From NCBI RefSeq assembly GCF_052180245.1, contig NZ_CP197474.1:620001-684000 (forward strand): a stretch of DNA of 64,000 bases. Direction: 5' to 3'. This document shows, one piece after another, positions 61,352-64,000 of this stretch (position 1 is its first letter; each line of letters opens with the position of its first letter). Made by a program: the position numbers and the translations under genes. The stretch comes from Parapusillimonas sp013416435 (GTDB lineage: Bacteria; Pseudomonadota; Gammaproteobacteria; Burkholderiales; Burkholderiaceae_B). The notes below the pieces were generated by a model, which worked only from the letters and a program-made list of their open reading frames with translations, was not told where the DNA came from and ran no database searches.

Positions 61352-63634
61352 ATGAATCTGCCAGCGAAAGCCGACCATGCCGCGACAGCGGCCATCAGCC
61401 TGTCCATTGAAGGCATGACCTGCGCCTCCTGCGTGGGGCGGGTCGAACGGGCGCTGAAGGCGGTGCCCGGTGTGTCGGAAGCAGTGGTGAACCTGGCGAC
61501 CGAGGGCGCAACCGTGCGCGGAGTCGCATCCGCTGACGAGCTCGTGGCTGCGGTGCAGAATGCCGGTTACGAAGCTCGGGCGCGCGACGCCGAGACCCGG
61601 GATGGCGAGGACGACGCCATGGCAAAGAAGGACGCGGAGCGTACGGCGCTGAAGCGCGACCTGATCATTGCCGCTGCGCTGTCATTGCCTGTATTCATCA
61701 TCGAAATGGGATCGCACCTTGTGCCGGGCATGCACGCGCTCGTGGAGCGCACGATAGGCATGCAATGGAGCTGGGTCTTGCAGTTCGTGCTGACGACGCT
61801 GGTATTGGCATTGCCCGGCCGGCGCTTCTACACCAAGGGCTTTCCGGCGCTGTGGCGCCTGGTGCCGGACATGAACTCGCTGGTGGCGGTCGGTACGTTG
61901 GCCGCTTATGCGTATTCCGTCGTCGCCACCTTCGCGCCCGGCCTGCTGCCCGTTGGCACAGTCAATGTTTATTATGAAGCCGCCGCGGTGATCGTGACCC
62001 TCATCCTGCTGGGGCGCTATCTGGAAGCGCGGGCAAAAGGGCGGACTTCCGAGGCCATCAAGCGGCTGGTCGGCCTGCAGGCCAAGGTGGCACGCGTGTC
62101 GCGCGATGGCCGTGCCGTCGAGATTCCGATAAGCGAAGTCGTTTCGGACGATATCGTGGACGTGCGGCCGGGCGAGCGGGTGCCGGTGGACGGAGAAGTC
62201 ATCGACGGACAGAGCTATGTCGATGAGTCCATGATCACTGGCGAGCCCATACCGGTCCAGAAGGTCGCCGGCAGCGAAGTGGTCGGCGGCACCGTCAACC
62301 AGACGGGCGCCTTCACGCTGCGCGCCACTGCCGTGGGCAGTCAGACCGTGCTGGCGCAGATCATACGCCTGGTCGAGCAGGCGCAAGGTTCCAAGCTGCC
62401 GATCCAGGCCGTGGTGGACAAGGTCACGATGTGGTTCGTGCCGGCGGTGATGGCTGCGGCGACGCTGACCTTTCTCGTCTGGCTGGTCTTCGGCCCCTCG
62501 CCCGCCCTGACCTTCGCCTTGGTGAATGCAGTGGCGGTGCTCATCATCGCATGCCCTTGCGCCATGGGCCTGGCGACCCCGACCTCGATCATGGTCGGCA
62601 CCGGACGGGGCGCGGAGCTGGGTGTGCTGTTTCGCAAAGGCGAAGCCTTGCAGTTGCTGAAGGATGCGCGGGTGGTGGCGGTGGACAAGACCGGGACGCT
62701 GACGGAAGGGCGGCCGGCGTTGACCGACCTCGACGTGGCGGAAGGCTTCGATCGTGCGCAAGTACTCGCGCGGATCGCCGCGGTGGAATCCCGATCCGAG
62801 CATCCCATCGCGCGCGCCATCGTCCACGCCGCCGAGGAAGAAGACATCGCCGTTCCGACGCTTGATGACTTCGAGTCGGTGACCGGCATGGGCGTGCGTG
62901 CCAGTGTGGACGGCGTTCGCGTGCAGGTCGGGGCAGACCGCTATATGCGTGGGCTCGGCCTGGATGTCGGGCTTTTCGCGGCGACGGCCGAGCGGCTCGG
63001 CAAAGAAGGCAAGTCGCCGCTGTATGCGGCCATCGACGGACGCCTGGCCGCAATCGTCGCCGTGGCCGATCCGATCAAGGCCAGCACGCCCGCCGCCATA
63101 GCGGCACTGCATCAACTGGGCCTGAAAGTCGCGATGATCACCGGCGACAACAAGGTCACTGCAAAGGCCATCGCGGCACGGCTGGGTATCGATGAAGTGG
63201 TGGCCGAAGTACTGCCGGCAGGGAAGGTGGAAGTGCTGCGGAGGCTGAAGGCCGAGCATGGACACGTCGCGTTCGTTGGCGACGGCATCAACGACGCGCC
63301 AGCGCTGGCCGAAGCCGACGTAGGATTGGCGATCGGCACGGGTACCGACATCGCCATGGAGGCCGCCGACGTCGTGCTGATGTCCGGCAATCTTCAAGGG
63401 GTGCCGAACGCCATCGCCTTGTCGCAGGCCACAATAGGCAATATCCGGCAGAACCTGTTCTGGGCCTTTGCCTACAACACGGCGTTGATCCCGCTGGCGG
63501 CCGGCGCGCTGTATCCGGCTTACGGCCTGCTGCTGTCGCCCATCTTCGCGGCCGGCGCCATGGCGCTGTCAAGCGTGTTCGTGCTGGCCAACGCGCTGCG
63601 CCTGAGGCGGTTCCAGCCGCCTATGGCCGGATAG
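61352..63634 (+). CDS. copA: Copper-exporting P1B-type ATPase, CopA-like
   Basis: A 760-residue heavy-metal P-type ATPase with one N-terminal HMA domain whose metal site is GMTCASC (21-27). The ion-pathway motif CPC is at 401-403 (IIACPCAMGLATP), typical of Cu(I) pumps. Phosphorylated Asp445 is in DKTGTLT; the nucleotide-binding SEHPIARA and the hinge GDGINDAPAL follow. The ATG at 61352 is used; an upstream in-frame start adds 11 residues. A CueR-type promoter precedes it, but no cueR gene is adjacent in this window. It exports cytoplasmic copper. Eight membrane helices are expected; C-terminal NTALIPLAAG is consistent with type 1B-1. Confidence 0.94.
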   Translation: MNLPAKADHAATAAISLSIEGMTCASCVGRVERALKAVPGVSEAVVNLATEGATVRGVASADELVAAVQNAGYEARARDAETRDGEDDAMAKKDAERTALKRDLIIAAALSLPVFIIEMGSHLVPGMHALVERTIGMQWSWVLQFVLTTLVLALPGRRFYTKGFPALWRLVPDMNSLVAVGTLAAYAYSVVATFAPGLLPVGTVNVYYEAAAVIVTLILLGRYLEARAKGRTSEAIKRLVGLQAKVARVSRDGRAVEIPISEVVSDDIVDVRPGERVPVDGEVIDGQSYVDESMITGEPIPVQKVAGSEVVGGTVNQTGAFTLRATAVGSQTVLAQIIRLVEQAQGSKLPIQAVVDKVTMWFVPAVMAAATLTFLVWLVFGPSPALTFALVNAVAVLIIACPCAMGLATPTSIMVGTGRGAELGVLFRKGEALQLLKDARVVAVDKTGTLTEGRPALTDLDVAEGFDRAQVLARIAAVESRSEHPIARAIVHAAEEEDIAVPTLDDFESVTGMGVRASVDGVRVQVGADRYMRGLGLDVGLFAATAERLGKEGKSPLYAAIDGRLAAIVAVADPIKASTPAAIAALHQLGLKVAMITGDNKVTAKAIAARLGIDEVVAEVLPAGKVEVLRRLKAEHGHVAFVGDGINDAPALAEADVGLAIGTGTDIAMEAADVVLMSGNLQGVPNAIALSQATIGNIRQNLFWAFAYNTALIPLAAGALYPAYGLLLSPIFAAGAMALSSVFVLANALRLRRFQPPMAG

Positions 63635-63646
63635 GCGGTTGCGGGT

Positions 63647-64000
63647 TCACGCAGGAGCCCGCATCGCGTCGCCTTGAGGCCGCCGGAAGGCGACGATTCT
63701 GCTCGTCAACTTCTGCACGGCCTCGTCGCGCTGGTTCAAGGTGATGGTTTCAAAAAGAATGATGGCGCGATCCGGCTTGGAGCGGGAAGGCGTGATGCTA
63801 AGGATCGTGCTTTTTACACGCAGCACATCGCCGGGGCGAGTCGGCTGGGACCAGCTCAGCTCGACGCCTGCGCCGATCAGCCCCTGCGCAAGCGGGAAGC
63901 TTTCGACCATCAGTCGCATGGTAATGGCCGCCGTGTGCCAACCGCTTGCGGCCAGTCCCTGGAAGTAAGTGTCTTTGGCGGCCTCTTCGTCCAGATGGAA
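63647..64000 (-). CDS. MaoC-family dehydratase/hotdog protein, 5' end outside window
   Basis: The visible 117 residues form the C-terminal part of a hotdog-fold protein. The frame is open to the window edge and the upstream residues FHLDEEAAKDTYFQGLAASGWHTAAITMRLM match the MaoC-like (R)-specific enoyl hydratase/dehydratase family, where F-x-G-L-A-A-S-G-W-H-T is highly characteristic (shown here split: FHLDEEAAKD, then GLAASGWHTAA). Later text VELSWSQPTRPGDVL is also typical. The start lies beyond base 64000. It ends 12 nt from the copA stop, converging without a repeat. The substrate is unknown. Confidence 0.85.
   Translation of the reverse strand, partial: FHLDEEAAKDTYFQGLAASGWHTAAITMRLMVESFPLAQGLIGAGVELSWSQPTRPGDVLRVKSTILSITPSRSKPDRAIILFETITLNQRDEAVQKLTSRIVAFRRPQGDAMRAPA

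Overview
The window is GC-rich (roughly 60-65 %), densely coding DNA from a betaproteobacterium, most likely a member of the Alcaligenaceae (Bordetella, Achromobacter, Pusillimonas and relatives). The main reason is the number of Bug/TctC-type periplasmic receptors (six genes here), a hallmark of that family, together with the general catabolic content. No rRNA, tRNA, insertion sequence, prophage or CRISPR array was seen. No stretch over 300 bases lacks a gene; the longest gaps (4706-4845, 6927-7169, 9142-9403) hold regulatory sites or repeats.

Layout. 1-4705 (+): a tightly coupled catabolic operon (amidohydrolase, a small alpha/beta-barrel-like protein, carboxymuconolactone-decarboxylase-like protein, SDR, SMP-30 lactonase, Bug receptor). 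4846-9141: a two-component system (-) divergent from tctB-tctA (+). 9404-13656 (+): FadR-type regulator, a CitE-like protein lacking the usual metal ligands, a ThDP enzyme and a GhrA-type reductase. 13785-25461 (-): ten genes for import and breakdown of acylated amines or peptides: aldehyde dehydrogenase (PuuC-like), EamA exporter, M20 amidohydrolase, acetylpolyamine amidohydrolase, cupin, a complete dipeptide-type ABC transporter and a second M20 hydrolase. 25575-29965: MocR/GabR-type regulator plus gabD and gabT, which would finish the route acetylputrescine -> putrescine -> GABA -> succinate.

30123-35906: a LysR gene divergent from a five-gene operon (2-hydroxyacid dehydrogenase, RraA-type aldolase, Bug receptor, CaiB-type CoA transferase, citryl-CoA-lyase-like protein), read as uptake, CoA activation and cleavage of a citrate-like acid. 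35969-39716: HI0933-type flavoprotein, FUSC transporter and zinc alcohol dehydrogenase. 39913-44751 (+): hydantoinase/oxoprolinase A and B subunits with a Bug receptor. 44884-48086 (-): DUF533 protein, MFS transporter and LysR. 48200-51005 (+): a rarely described pair, a 366-residue protein and a UGSC-family protein (Cys form), followed by a Bug receptor. 51054-54753: NDH-2, Bug receptor and acyl-CoA dehydrogenase. 54875-58739: LysR and a complete tctCBA set. 58846-64000: TDT-family carrier, ChrA, a copper P-type ATPase behind a MerR-type promoter, and the end of a MaoC-like gene.

The most distinctive non-coding feature is a family of about 30-bp palindromes built from two 13-nt arms (GGGGTCAGACCCC and its complement). 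Some 22 full units and several half units occur at ten loci. Six of these loci lie between convergent genes, where the units fill nearly the whole gap and end 0-13 nt from stop codons. Arm changes are mostly compensated. They look like a dispersed family serving as two-way transcript ends, and one unit runs into a coding sequence.
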